NCBI RefSeq assembly: GCF_900156025.1
Contig: NZ_FTMO01000010.1
Location: 44,780-108,779, forward strand
Direction of reading: 5' to 3'
Source of the DNA: Allobosea sp. TND4EK4
GTDB taxonomy: Bacteria; Pseudomonadota; Alphaproteobacteria; Rhizobiales; Beijerinckiaceae
DNA length: 64,000 bases
The notes under the pieces are model-generated. The model did not search any database and was not told where the DNA came from. It was given only the letters and a program-made list of their open reading frames with translations. Made by a program: the position numbers and the translations under genes. How positions within the stretch are numbered: the stretch's first letter is position 1; each line of letters starts with the position of its first letter. Below are positions 1-8,005 of this stretch, one piece after another.

Positions 1-818
1 GCGGCACGGTTCTTGGAGCCGGCCGTGAGGTTGATGGTGTTGATCTGGAAGACCGAGCCTTCCGGCGGCAGCAGCGAAACGAGCTTGCCGTTCGACTGGT
101 CGCCGTAGATCTGCGAGCGTGCGTTCCAGCCAGTCGCCACCTTCACCACGCCGTTGAGGATCAGGGAGTAGCCGTCCGGATTGGGCTCGAAGGTGTTGAC
201 CGAAGGGGCGAGCGCCCTGAGCTTCTTCATCGCCGCGTCGATGGATTTGCGATAGTCGCCGCCCTCCATCTTCTCGACCATCGCCGTCAGTGCCAGCCCC
301 TGGATGTTCGGCGGGGCCGCGAGCGCGATCTGGCCCTTGAGATCGGGGCGCCAGAGGTCGGCGAGCTTCGTCAGCGGCGGGGTCAGCGCGGAATCATAGA
401 CCAGCACGAGGTTGTCGAAGGTCACGGCCGGACCGTATTCTCCGCCGGCGGCACGCGCCTCGGGCAGCAATTCGTCAAGCACCGGGAATTCGGCCGGCGT
501 CAGCTTGTCGAACAGGCCTTCGATGTTGCCGATGGTCGAGGTGGTGACGTCCATGATGGTGACGTCGACCTGAGGATCGGCCTTCTGCGCCCGGATGGTG
601 CCAACCATCTGCGCCGAGCTGCCACCCGGTGCGTAATTCACCTTCACGCCCGGATGGGCGGCCATGAAGGGCTCGATCACCGTCTTGGTGTAGTTGTCCT
701 GGAAGATGCCCGAATAGGACATCAGCGTGATCTGCCCGCTCAGGGACTGTGCGCGCAGCACGGCGGGCATCGCGATGGTGGCAAGGCCGGTCTTGAGGAT
801 GAGGCGGCGGGTCGGCAT
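1..818 (-). CDS. ABC transporter substrate-binding protein, family-1/PotD-like (3' end outside window)
   Basis: This is a periplasmic binding protein whose C-terminus runs off the left edge, leaving about 272 residues. The N-terminus reads MPTRRLILKTGLATIAMPAVLRAQS, a twin-arginine signal (TRRLILK) ending in an Ala-Gln-Ser cleavage region. The mature start, with SGQITLMSYSGIFQDNYTKTVIEPF, resembles extracellular solute-binding proteins of the spermidine/putrescine or iron type, not the peptide type encoded upstream. An AGGAGA ribosome site lies about 6 nt before the ATG at 818. It is the last visible gene of the minus-strand operon, 71 nt after the creatininase gene, with a strong hairpin in that gap. 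The ligand cannot be told from sequence. Its permeases and ATPase would lie left of the window. Confidence 0.85.
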   Translation of the reverse strand, partial: MPTRRLILKTGLATIAMPAVLRAQSLSGQITLMSYSGIFQDNYTKTVIEPFMAAHPGVKVNYAPGGSSAQMVGTIRAQKADPQVDVTIMDVTTSTIGNIEGLFDKLTPAEFPVLDELLPEARAAGGEYGPAVTFDNLVLVYDSALTPPLTKLADLWRPDLKGQIALAAPPNIQGLALTAMVEKMEGGDYRKSIDAAMKKLRALAPSVNTFEPNPDGYSLILNGVVKVATGWNARSQIYGDQSNGKLVSLLPPEGSVFQINTINLTAGSKNRA

Positions 819-853
819 CGGGATTCTCCTGCAGCGACGACAGCGGGCGAAGT

Positions 854-882
854 GGCCTGCCGCGGACATGCCGCGGCAGGCC
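854..882 (-). promoter_or_regulatory. Perfect 12-bp stem-loop between two operon genes
   Basis: GGCCTGCCGCGG at 854-865 and CCGCGGCAGGCC at 871-882 are exact reverse complements around a 5-nt loop (ACATG). The element sits in the 71-nt gap between the creatininase stop and the start of the next binding-protein gene. No T-run follows on the minus strand. An intrinsic terminator is therefore less likely than a transcript-stabilising or processing hairpin. That role is inference. Confidence 0.6.
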
Positions 883-889
883 AAGTGGA

Positions 890-1717
890 TCAGGCCGGGA
901 TCTTGCTGGCGAAATGCGCGATGAAGCGGGCGCAGATGTCGGTCAGCTTCTCGGTGAGCTGGGCACCCGTCTCCGCCGAGCACAGGCGCGGATCGCCCTT
1001 GGCGACGCCGAGATTGTAGACCTCGTCATATTCGTTGGGCATCGCGACCTCATGGCCGTCGAAGCTCGCCGTGCCCAGACCCGTGAAGGGCAGGCCGAGC
1101 ACCGGGTCCTTCTTCAGCGGCTTGCCCTCGGGAATCAAGTCCTTGCGGATCAGCTCGGGGAAGAGGTGCAGGCCGATGGAGGTCAGCGGGTCCGAGCCAT
1201 GGCCGGCGACGGCGGCGGCCTTGTCGGCTCCGCCGAGGATGCCCGGCAGCAGCCCGTAGCCGATGCGCCAGAGATAAAGGCTCGGCAGCACGATCTCCTC
1301 GCGCAGATAGAGGTCGCGGGCGACCTCGGCGATCGGGCCGACATTGCCGCCATGGCCGTTGATGACGATGACGCGGGTCAGGCCGTTCCGGTGCAGGGAT
1401 TCGACCATCTCGGCGATGACCTGAGTCAGCGTTGCCTGCGAGATGGCGATGCCGCCCTTCATCGAGCCGAACCAGTCATTGCCGCCGAAGGGCAGGACGG
1501 GGGCGACGAGGGTGCGCGTGCCGGCCTTGCTGGCGCGGATGGCGGCGAGCTCGGCGATCTTCTCGGCCAGCAGGTAGTCGCCCATCGGCGCATGCGGGCC
1601 CTGGTCCTCATGGCTGCCCATCGGCAGCAGGATGACCGGGTTGGCGTCGAGGATCTGGCGGGCTTCGCCGCCGGTGATGGTGCCCATATGGACCAGCGGT
1701 TCGGTCTTGGCTGCCAT
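890..1717 (-). CDS. Creatininase-family amidohydrolase
   Basis: The product is a 275-residue member of the creatininase (creatinine amidohydrolase) family, metal-dependent enzymes that open cyclic amides or formamides. Visible family marks are the metal-site segment LPMGSHEDQGPHAPMGDY near residue 30 and INGHGGNVG near residue 118. The ATG at 1717 is preferred because AAGGAAGGA lies 9 nt upstream; an in-frame ATG at 1738 would add seven residues. The gene lies 45 nt after a DppC-type permease gene and before a second binding-protein gene. That context suggests the enzyme acts on an imported cyclic amide or related compound. The substrate is unknown: family members include creatininase, MftE and formamide hydrolases. 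Confidence 0.85.
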   Translation of the reverse strand: MAAKTEPLVHMGTITGGEARQILDANPVILLPMGSHEDQGPHAPMGDYLLAEKIAELAAIRASKAGTRTLVAPVLPFGGNDWFGSMKGGIAISQATLTQVIAEMVESLHRNGLTRVIVINGHGGNVGPIAEVARDLYLREEIVLPSLYLWRIGYGLLPGILGGADKAAAVAGHGSDPLTSIGLHLFPELIRKDLIPEGKPLKKDPVLGLPFTGLGTASFDGHEVAMPNEYDEVYNLGVAKGDPRLCSAETGAQLTEKLTDICARFIAHFASKIPA

Positions 1718-1762
1718 GATGCGTCGTCCTTCCTTCAAGCTCGTCGGTAATTGCAGGCTGGT

Positions 1763-2581
1763 TCAGTGGTCCGTGGTGCGCGGGTCGAGCCAGTCGCGCA
1801 GCGCGTCGCAAAGCAGGTTCATCGCGAGGATGGTGAGGGTCAGCGCCGCGCAGGGCCAGAGCAGCAGCAGCGGCGCCTGCTCCATGGTGGCGCGCGCGCC
1901 GCGGATCATCAGGCCCCAGGAGGGGGCGGGGGGCACGACGCCGAGGCCTAGGAAGGAGAGGCCGCTTTCCAGCACCACCGCCGCCGCGACCGCCAGCGAG
2001 AACTGGACCAGCAACGGGCCGGCGATGTTCGGCAGCACGGTGCGGAACAGGATGCGGCTCGGCCGGGCGCCCAGGGCGCGGGCGGCCTCGACATATTCGC
2101 GCCCCTTCACCGCCAGCACCTCAGCATAGGTGACGCGGGCGAAGCCGGGCACATAGAGCACCGAGAGCACGAGGATGAGCGTGGCGGCGCCGGGGCCAAG
2201 CAGCGTGACCACCAGCAAAGCGAGCAGCACCGGCGGGAAGCACATGATGATCTCGACGCCGCGCACCGTGAAGGACGCGCTCCAGCTGCGGCTCCAGCCG
2301 CCGATCAGACCCAGCGTCACGCCGACCAGCCCGGCGAAGAGCGCCGAGGCGAAGGCGACCGAGAGGCTCGTCCGCGCGCCCCAGATCAGGCGCGAAAGGA
2401 CGTCCCGGCCGAATTCGTCGCGGCCGAGCCAGGAGCCCGGCATCGGGCCCGCGAGCCGGCGCGCAATGTCCTGACGGATCGGATCCGGCATCGGCAGCAG
2501 CGGCGCCGCGACCGCCAGCAGCAGGATGAGCGCGACGAAGGCCCCGGGGATCGCAAGCCTGGCGAGACCGCGGCGCTTCAT
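1763..2581 (-). CDS. ABC transporter permease, DppC/OppC type
   Basis: A 272-residue inner-membrane permease of the peptide/nickel family. It has an N-terminal membrane segment (about residues 8-30), then the DppC-type periplasmic part with PHPLGTDxxGRDVLSRL-like residues (GSWLGRDEFGRDVLSRLIWGAR), then four or five further helices. The EAA loop reads EYVEAARALGARPSRILFRTVLPN near residue 160, the site that docks the ATPase. Its ATG overlaps the stop of the preceding permease gene as ATGA, showing translational coupling. No DppD/DppF ATPase gene is present in this operon, so the energising subunits must be encoded elsewhere or be shared. Confidence 0.9.
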   Translation of the reverse strand: MKRRGLARLAIPGAFVALILLLAVAAPLLPMPDPIRQDIARRLAGPMPGSWLGRDEFGRDVLSRLIWGARTSLSVAFASALFAGLVGVTLGLIGGWSRSWSASFTVRGVEIIMCFPPVLLALLVVTLLGPGAATLILVLSVLYVPGFARVTYAEVLAVKGREYVEAARALGARPSRILFRTVLPNIAGPLLVQFSLAVAAAVVLESGLSFLGLGVVPPAPSWGLMIRGARATMEQAPLLLLWPCAALTLTILAMNLLCDALRDWLDPRTTDH

Positions 2582-3531
2582 GACTGCACCCGGGGATCGA
2601 TCGCGGCGTGCACAAGCTCGACCACGAGGTTGATCAGGAGGAACAGAACCGAGATCGTCAGCACGATGCCGACGACCATCGGGTAGTCGCGGCCCTCGAC
2701 CGCGCGCAGCAGCGGCGTCGACAGGCCGGGCCAGTTGAAGACGTATTCGACGAGGACGGTGCCGCCGAGCAGCGTGCCCATCTGGAGACCCAGCACGGTC
2801 ACCACCGGGTTCATGGCGTTGCGCAGGACATGAACCGCGAGCACGCGGCCCGGCGAAAGCCCCTTAGCGCGGGCGGTGCGGACATAATCATGGGCGAGCG
2901 CATCGAGCGTGGCAGCCCGCGTCATGCGGAAGAGCACGGCCGCCAGCCCCTTGGCGATGGCGACGGCCGGGAGAGCGAGCAGCTTGAGATGCTGCGCGGG
3001 ATCCTGCGCGAAGGGCGTGAAGCCGCCCGCCGGCATCAGCCGCAAGGTCTGAGCGAAGAGCAGCACCAGCAGCGTGCCGACGACGAAGACCGGGACGGCG
3101 AGAAGAAGCGCCGTCACCCAGGAGGCGGCCCGGTCGAAGATGCCGCCGCGATGGATCGCGGCATAGACGCCGGCCGGAATGCCGAAGATGACGGCGATCA
3201 GCGTCCCGGCGATGATCAGCTCCAGCGTGCGGGGCAGCCTGAGCGCGATCTCCTGCAGCACGGGATAGTCATCGACCAGCGAATTTCCGAGATCGCCCCG
3301 GACCAGTCCCGCGAGGAAGCGGCCATATTGCGTCATGATCGACTGATCGAGGCCGAGGCGCTCCCTGAGCTCCGCCACGGCAGCAGGGTCGGGCATCGCG
3401 CCCGAGGTCGAGAGCAGCAGCTCGGCGGGGTCTCCCGGCACCATGTGCAGCGCCATGAAGACGATGGTGGCGACAAGCCAGGCCGTCAGGATGGTCAGCA
3501 GGACCCGCCGTGTGAGCCAGGCCGCGCTCAT
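2578..3531 (-). CDS. ABC transporter permease, DppB/OppB type
   Basis: A 317-residue inner-membrane permease. It begins MSAAWLTRRVLLTILTAWLVATIVFMALHMVPGDPAE, the classical DppB start with a first helix followed by the PGDP motif. The EAA loop DYVRTARAKGLSPGRVLAVHVLRN is near residue 210. The reading frame stays open far upstream, but the ATG at 3531 is chosen because it matches the family N-terminus and forms an ATGA overlap with the stop of the binding-protein gene. With the DppC-type partner it forms the channel of a peptide/opine/nickel class importer. The true substrate is not readable from sequence. Confidence 0.9.
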   Translation of the reverse strand: MSAAWLTRRVLLTILTAWLVATIVFMALHMVPGDPAELLLSTSGAMPDPAAVAELRERLGLDQSIMTQYGRFLAGLVRGDLGNSLVDDYPVLQEIALRLPRTLELIIAGTLIAVIFGIPAGVYAAIHRGGIFDRAASWVTALLLAVPVFVVGTLLVLLFAQTLRLMPAGGFTPFAQDPAQHLKLLALPAVAIAKGLAAVLFRMTRAATLDALAHDYVRTARAKGLSPGRVLAVHVLRNAMNPVVTVLGLQMGTLLGGTVLVEYVFNWPGLSTPLLRAVEGRDYPMVVGIVLTISVLFLLINLVVELVHAAIDPRVQS

Positions 3532-5075
3532 GCGAAGAAGGTCTGCTCGAGCATGTTGCCTGAGGAGTTGGACAGCGCTCCCGGCAGGTTGACGAAGCCG
3601 GAGACGTTCTTGGCCATGCCATAGCCCTGCTGGCGCCATGCGAGGCCGACGAGCGGCACCTCCTCCAGTGCCGCCGCCTGCATCTCCTTGTAGATCGCGA
3701 CGCGCTTGGCCTGGTCGAACTCGGCGCGACCCTTCGCCAGAGCCGCGATGGTGCGCGGGGCATCGACCTTGAAGGAGCGGCCATGCGTCGGCGAGAGCGA
3801 GGTGTCGAGCACCACGCTCAGGCCGTCGGGATCGTTGTTGTCGGCCGAGACGCCGTGGATCGCCATGTCGTACTGGCCGCGCGTGCCGCGGCTGACGCGG
3901 GTCGACCAGTCGGGCAGCTGGAGCTCGCACTGGATGCCGACCTCGGCCAGATGCTGCTGCACGACCTCCGCCGTGTCCTTGTGCATGCCGAACTGGGCGG
4001 TGGCGAGCAGCGTCGACTGGAAGCCGTTGGCGAAGCCGGCCTCGGCCAGCAGCGCCTTGGCGCGCGCCGGATCGTAGTTCCAGCCATGGGCGAGCTTGTC
4101 GTCGTACCAAGGCGTGCCCTCGACGATCGGCACCCCTTCCAGCGGCTTGCCGCGGCCGAAGAAGGCGACCTTGACGATGTCCTCGCGGCGGATCGCATGG
4201 GCAATGGCGCGGCGCACACGCGGGTCGTTGAAGGGCGGCTTGGTGCCGTTGAAGAGCACGTCCATGAACGGGCCCTCCTGAGTGTCGAGCTTCAATCGCT
4301 GATCGGCCTCGACGGCGGCCATCGACTGCCAGGGCACGTATTCGATCATGTCGACGTCGCCGGACATCAGGGCGGCGTTGCGCAGGTTCTCATCGGCATA
4401 GACGATGAACTTGATGCCCTTCACCTTCGGCATGCCGGGCTTGTAGAACTTGTCGAAGGGCGCGACCTCGATGGACGAGCCACGCTCCTGACCGACGAGG
4501 CGGAAGGGACCGGCGCCGATCGGCTCGTTGGCCTGCGATTTCCGCCAGATGATGAAGGTGTTGTAGTTGCCGAACCAGCTCGGCAGCGTCGCCTGCGGCT
4601 CCTTGGTATAGAGCTTCACCGTCGCGGGGTCGGGGATCTCGATCCGCTCGATCTGCTGGAACTGGGTGCGCATATAGGCGGTCGATTTCTCGCCGGCGAT
4701 CTGCTCGATCGACCATTTCACGTCGTCGGCGGTGACCGGCTCGCCGTTCTGGAAGACGCAGCCCTTCCGCAGCTTGAAGACCCAGGCCCCGTCCGCTTCA
4801 TGCGCCCAGGATTCGGCGAGCTCGCCGCGCAGGTTTCCGTCCGGCCCATAGGAGACGAGGCTGCGGTGGAGCAGCATCTTGACCGTGCCCGCCGAGGCGC
4901 CGGTCGAGACCCAGGGCTGGAGGTTCGGCGGGAAGGCGGAGAGGCCGTAGCGGATGATGCCGGCCGAAGCCTGGGCGCGGGCCGCGCGGCCCAGCATGGG
5001 GGAGACGAGGATCGGGGCAGCAAGGAGAGGAGAGACCAGACCCGCACCAAGGAGAGAACGCCGGGAGATGCTCAT
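3528..5075 (-). CDS. ABC transporter substrate-binding protein, family 5 (DppA-like)
   Basis: A 515-residue periplasmic protein of solute-binding family 5. The start MSISRRSLLGAGLVSPLLAAP is a twin-arginine signal (SRRSLLGAG), with likely cleavage near ARAQA at about residue 36. Family marks include GELAESWAHEADGAWVFKLRKG near residue 85 and FNDPRVRRAIAHAIRREDIV near residue 285. It is the first gene of the minus-strand operon and overlaps the DppB-type gene by 4 nt. The neighbouring creatininase gene hints that the ligand may be a cyclic amide or modified peptide rather than a plain dipeptide, but that is inference. Expression is probably controlled by the divergent GntR regulator. Confidence 0.9.
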   Translation of the reverse strand: MSISRRSLLGAGLVSPLLAAPILVSPMLGRAARAQASAGIIRYGLSAFPPNLQPWVSTGASAGTVKMLLHRSLVSYGPDGNLRGELAESWAHEADGAWVFKLRKGCVFQNGEPVTADDVKWSIEQIAGEKSTAYMRTQFQQIERIEIPDPATVKLYTKEPQATLPSWFGNYNTFIIWRKSQANEPIGAGPFRLVGQERGSSIEVAPFDKFYKPGMPKVKGIKFIVYADENLRNAALMSGDVDMIEYVPWQSMAAVEADQRLKLDTQEGPFMDVLFNGTKPPFNDPRVRRAIAHAIRREDIVKVAFFGRGKPLEGVPIVEGTPWYDDKLAHGWNYDPARAKALLAEAGFANGFQSTLLATAQFGMHKDTAEVVQQHLAEVGIQCELQLPDWSTRVSRGTRGQYDMAIHGVSADNNDPDGLSVVLDTSLSPTHGRSFKVDAPRTIAALAKGRAEFDQAKRVAIYKEMQAAALEEVPLVGLAWRQQGYGMAKNVSGFVNLPGALSNSSGNMLEQTFFA

Positions 5076-5384
5076 CGTCTGATCCTCTGCTGCTGGTCGC
5101 CGTTGTCAGGCTGCGGCGGCTGTCGGCCGCGGGTGCAGGGACGAGCGTACATCGATAGCAAGGATGATGCCGCGACAGGCTCCCGCGCGGCGGCCCTCGG
5201 GCCTCCCGCGACAGCTCCGCTCCTGCGCAATCATCTTCGACAACGGCACGATTCGTTCCCGGGCGTGGGTCGCGCAACCGTCTCTGGACGCGCGCCCCGC
5301 TTCTGATGCATCATGTATACGTGGCGGATTTTTGGGAGTCTACCACCAAAGTCGCAAGGCGCGGCAAGACGGGGCGAGGCGGCC
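5076..5384. other. Divergent intergenic region (309 nt)
   Basis: This spacer separates the minus-strand dpp-like operon from the plus-strand GntR gene. It should hold both promoters. The only structure I could pick out is the GTATAC-centred palindrome listed separately. I see no small gene with a convincing ribosome site in it. Confidence 0.6.
5312..5323. promoter_or_regulatory. Candidate GntR-family operator (CATGTATACGTG)
   Basis: CATGTATACGTG is a near-palindrome (10 of 12 positions symmetrical) centred on GTATAC. It lies 62 nt before the chosen ATG of the divergent GntR gene. FCD-type GntR regulators often bind short palindromes of the GT-AC type. An alternative, longer GntR start at 5313 would fall inside this site, which argues for the internal ATG. 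Binding is inferred. Confidence 0.4.
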
Positions 5385-6062
5385 ATGGCGATGATCGACC
5401 AGCAGGACGACGCCGGTAGCGAGCGCGGGCGCCCGACGCGCGAGCGCGTCTATCTTTATGTGCGCGAGCAGATTCTGCGCGGCCGTTTCGCCGGAGGTTC
5501 CTTCGTCGAGGAGGAGGAAATTTCGTCGGCCCTCGGCGTCTCGCGCACGCCGGTGCGCGAAGCGTTCCACCGCCTCGAGGCCGAGCGCTTCATCGATCTG
5601 CTGCCGCGGCGCGGCGCGCTGGTCCGGCAGGTCACGGCACAGGAACTCCTCGACCTCTACGAGGCGCGGCGGATGATCGAGGGGCATGCCATCCAGCGGA
5701 TCTGCCGGGAGGAGATCCCGATCCCGCCGCAGATGGCGACGATCCTTCATGCGATCGAGGCGCTGCCGCAGGACGACTACTTCGAGCGGATCGAACTCAA
5801 CCGGCGCTTCCATTTCGTGATGGTGGCGGCGGTCGGGAACGTGGTGCTGTCGGAACTCTACCAGTCCCTCGGCGCAAGGCAGCAGCGTGTCGCGATGACG
5901 GCGATCAGCACCGACCCCACCCGGACGGCGCGGATCAGCCGCGAGCACCAGGCGCTGCTCTCCGCCCTGTCCCTCTGGGACGAGGCCGGGGCGCTTGCCA
6001 TCCTCGAGCAGCATCTGAGGCCGATCGTCGGCGTGGTTTCCCGTCTGCCGCACGCTCCCTGA
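5385..6062 (+). CDS. GntR-family regulator, FCD domain
   Basis: A 225-residue DNA-binding regulator. The N-terminal winged helix spans about residues 15-80, with LREQILRGRF-like and ISSALGVSRTPVREAFHRLEAERFI, the diagnostic GntR recognition helix. The C-terminal FCD ligand-binding domain (about 90-215) is all-helical with RRMIEGHAIQRI and the late LLSALSLWDEAGALAILEQHL. The ATG at 5385 is preferred over one at 5313, because the latter lies in the probable operator and would add a poor extension. The gene diverges from the dpp-like/creatininase operon, so that operon is the likely target. The effector is unknown but is plausibly the transported compound or its hydrolysis product. Confidence 0.85.
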   Translation: MAMIDQQDDAGSERGRPTRERVYLYVREQILRGRFAGGSFVEEEEISSALGVSRTPVREAFHRLEAERFIDLLPRRGALVRQVTAQELLDLYEARRMIEGHAIQRICREEIPIPPQMATILHAIEALPQDDYFERIELNRRFHFVMVAAVGNVVLSELYQSLGARQQRVAMTAISTDPTRTARISREHQALLSALSLWDEAGALAILEQHLRPIVGVVSRLPHAP

Positions 6063-6122
6063 CAGAATGGGCCCGGCACCTGATGCGCCGCCCGCGAGAC
6101 CCGGGATGCGAGCCGCCCGATC

Positions 6123-6145
6123 AATAGTCAAACAATATGACTATT
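6123..6145. promoter_or_regulatory. Perfect 8-bp inverted repeat, candidate operator
   Basis: AATAGTCA (6123-6130) and TGACTATT (6138-6145) are exact reverse complements around AACAATA. The site is an AT-rich island in GC-rich sequence, about 150 nt before the second GntR gene. It is placed as expected for an operator/promoter of the sugar cluster. Which protein binds it is not shown by the sequence. Confidence 0.5.
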
Positions 6146-6219
6146 CACGACGCCGGGACTGTGTAACAGTCGCGATGGAAGCGCTCGCAGAAGCGCAGTG
6201 ATCCATCGGAGAGGCGCCC

Positions 6220-6279
6220 ATGTCGATACCGAGCATCGCCAGAAAGAGCGGCGTCATCGTTTCACGGCCGGCCGCATGA
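6220..6279 (+). CDS. Possible 19-residue leader peptide
   Basis: A short frame, MSIPSIARKSGVIVSRPAA, starts at 6220 behind GGAGAGG and ends at TGA 6277-6279, 16 nt before the GntR gene. The ribosome site is better than that of the GntR gene itself. It could be a translational leader or a remnant of a deleted gene. There is no homology evidence, so it is a weak call. Confidence 0.2.
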   Translation: MSIPSIARKSGVIVSRPAA

Positions 6280-6295
6280 GCCCGGTGCCGGCGCC

Positions 6296-7021
6296 ATGAC
6301 CTCGCGCATCGTCTCCATTCCCGCCCGGCGCGGCCAGTCGAACCATGCCGAGATCGCGCGCAGCATCGGGATCGACATCATCACCGGGCGTTATGGCGAG
6401 GGCGCCAAGCTGCCCGGCGACGCCGAGCTGACGCTCGCCTTCCGCGTTTCGCGGCCGGTTCTGCGCGAGGCGGTGAAGACCCTCGTCGCGAAAGGGCTGC
6501 TCAGCACCAAGGCCCGGGTGGGCACGGTGGTGCGCCCCCGCTCATCCTGGAACATGTTCGATCCCGATATCCTCGCCTGGCATCTCGACGCCGGCGTCGA
6601 CCGGAGCTTCCTTGTCGCCATCGCAGAGATCAGGCAGGCGATCGAGCCGCGGGCCGCGAGCCTTGCCGCGCAGCGCCGGACGGACGCCGACCTGAAGGCG
6701 ATGCAGGCGGCGGTCGACCGGATGTGGCGCGAGGCCGAGCACCAGACCTCGGCCTTTGCCGAGGCGGATGTCGCGCTGCATGTCGCGGTGGCGAACGCCG
6801 CCGGCAATCCCTTCATGCGCTCGATCGGCGCCATGATCGAGGCGGCGCTGCGGGCGTCGTTCCAGCTCAGTGCGCCGGGCGATCCCAAGGACTACGCGTT
6901 CACGGTCGAATCGCACCAGCGCATCGTCGACGCCATCGCGGCGGGCGACCCCGCCACCGCCGCCGACGCCATGACGCATGTGATCGTCTACGGCTTGCGG
7001 CGCCACGGCCCCGTCGCCTGA
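6296..7021 (+). CDS. GntR-family regulator (FadR/DgoR-like) of the sugar cluster
   Basis: A 241-residue regulator. The winged helix at about residues 18-85 contains ITGRYGEGAKLPGDAELTLAFRVSRPVLREAVKTLVAKGLLSTK-type sequence, followed by RPRSSWNMFDPDILAWHLD. That linker is typical of the subfamily controlling galactonate, arabinose and other sugar-acid operons. The FCD domain fills about residues 95-235. It is the first gene of the sugar cluster, 48 nt before the DapA-family gene. Autoregulation and control of the cluster through the upstream inverted repeat at 6123-6145 are likely but inferred. The ribosome site of the ATG at 6296 is weak. Confidence 0.85.
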   Translation: MTSRIVSIPARRGQSNHAEIARSIGIDIITGRYGEGAKLPGDAELTLAFRVSRPVLREAVKTLVAKGLLSTKARVGTVVRPRSSWNMFDPDILAWHLDAGVDRSFLVAIAEIRQAIEPRAASLAAQRRTDADLKAMQAAVDRMWREAEHQTSAFAEADVALHVAVANAAGNPFMRSIGAMIEAALRASFQLSAPGDPKDYAFTVESHQRIVDAIAAGDPATAADAMTHVIVYGLRRHGPVA

Positions 7022-7069
7022 CGGCCAGACTGAACGGCCCGAACGGGCTTTCGACACAGGGAAACGCCT

Positions 7070-8002
7070 ATGACGACCTCGACCACCGCGCCCCGCTACA
7101 AGGGGGTCTTCCCCGTCGCCCCGACCGTGTTCGATGCGGAAGGGCGCCTCGACCTCGAAGGGCAGAAGCGGGCGATCGATTTCATGATCGATGCCGGCTC
7201 GCATGGCCTGTGCATCCTGGCCAATTTCTCCGAGCAGTTCGTGCTGACCGACGAGGAGCGCGAGCGCGTGATGGAAACGGTGCTGGCGCATGTCGGCGGC
7301 CGCGTGCCCGTCATCGTCACCACGACGCATTTCTCGACGGCGATCTGCGCCGAGCGCTCGCGCCGGGCGCAGGACCTGGGCGCAGCCATGGTGATGGTGA
7401 TGCCGCCCTATCACGGTGCCACCTTCCGCGTGCCGGAGGGCTCGATCTACGATTTCTACCGCGGCGTCTCGGATGCGATCTCGATCCCGATCATGGTGCA
7501 GGACGCGCCTGTCGCCGGCACGCCGCTGTCCGTACCGTTCCTGGCGCGAATGGCCCGCGAGATCGAGAACCTGGCCTATTTCAAGGTCGAGGTGCCGCAG
7601 GCGGCCGCCAAGCTGCGGGCGCTGCTCGAGGCGGGCGGCGATGCGATCGAGGGTCCGTGGGACGGGGAGGAGGCGATCACGCTGATGGCCGATCTCGATG
7701 CCGGCGCGACCGGCGCCATGACGGGCGGTGGCTATCCGGACGGCATCCGCCAGATCACCGACCCCTACTTCGCGGGAGACCGCGAGGCGGCGATGGCCGC
7801 CTATGAGCGCTGGCTGCCATTGATCAATTACGAGAACCGGCAATGCGGGCTCGCGGCCTGCAAGGTGCTGATGAAGGAAGGCGGCGTGATCGCGCATGAA
7901 ACGGTGCGTGCGCCCTTGCCGGTGATGCATCCGGCGACCCGGGCCGGCCTGATCGAGATCGCCCGGCGGCTCGACCCCGTCGTGCTGCGCTGGGGGCGCT
8001 GA
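7070..8002 (+). CDS. DapA-family dehydratase, probable 2-keto-3-deoxy-L-arabonate dehydratase
   Basis: A 310-residue class-I aldolase-fold enzyme of the DHDPS/N-acetylneuraminate lyase family. The presumed Schiff-base lysine is K172 in LAYFKVE. The usual substrate-loop GTTGE is replaced by NFSEQF (residues 52-57), as in the Azospirillum L-2-keto-3-deoxyarabonate dehydratase, which it resembles along its length as far as I can recall. The reaction would convert 2-keto-3-deoxy-L-arabonate to 2-oxoglutarate semialdehyde. AGGGAAA precedes the ATG. The following dehydrogenase, epimerase and lactonase genes support an oxidative pentose/hexose route. An aldolase role on a related keto-deoxy acid is the main alternative. 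Confidence 0.85.
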   Translation: MTTSTTAPRYKGVFPVAPTVFDAEGRLDLEGQKRAIDFMIDAGSHGLCILANFSEQFVLTDEERERVMETVLAHVGGRVPVIVTTTHFSTAICAERSRRAQDLGAAMVMVMPPYHGATFRVPEGSIYDFYRGVSDAISIPIMVQDAPVAGTPLSVPFLARMAREIENLAYFKVEVPQAAAKLRALLEAGGDAIEGPWDGEEAITLMADLDAGATGAMTGGGYPDGIRQITDPYFAGDREAAMAAYERWLPLINYENRQCGLAACKVLMKEGGVIAHETVRAPLPVMHPATRAGLIEIARRLDPVVLRWGR

Positions 8003-8005
8003 GAG

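Noticed and set aside
3532..4110. A 193-codon N-terminal extension of the DppB-type permease
   Set aside because: It is antisense-like Arg-rich sequence over the binding-protein gene; the ATGA overlap and family start fix ATG 3531.
7815..7835. TTGATCAA inside the DapA-family gene as an FNR site
   Set aside because: It lacks the four-nt centre between half-sites and lies in coding sequence.
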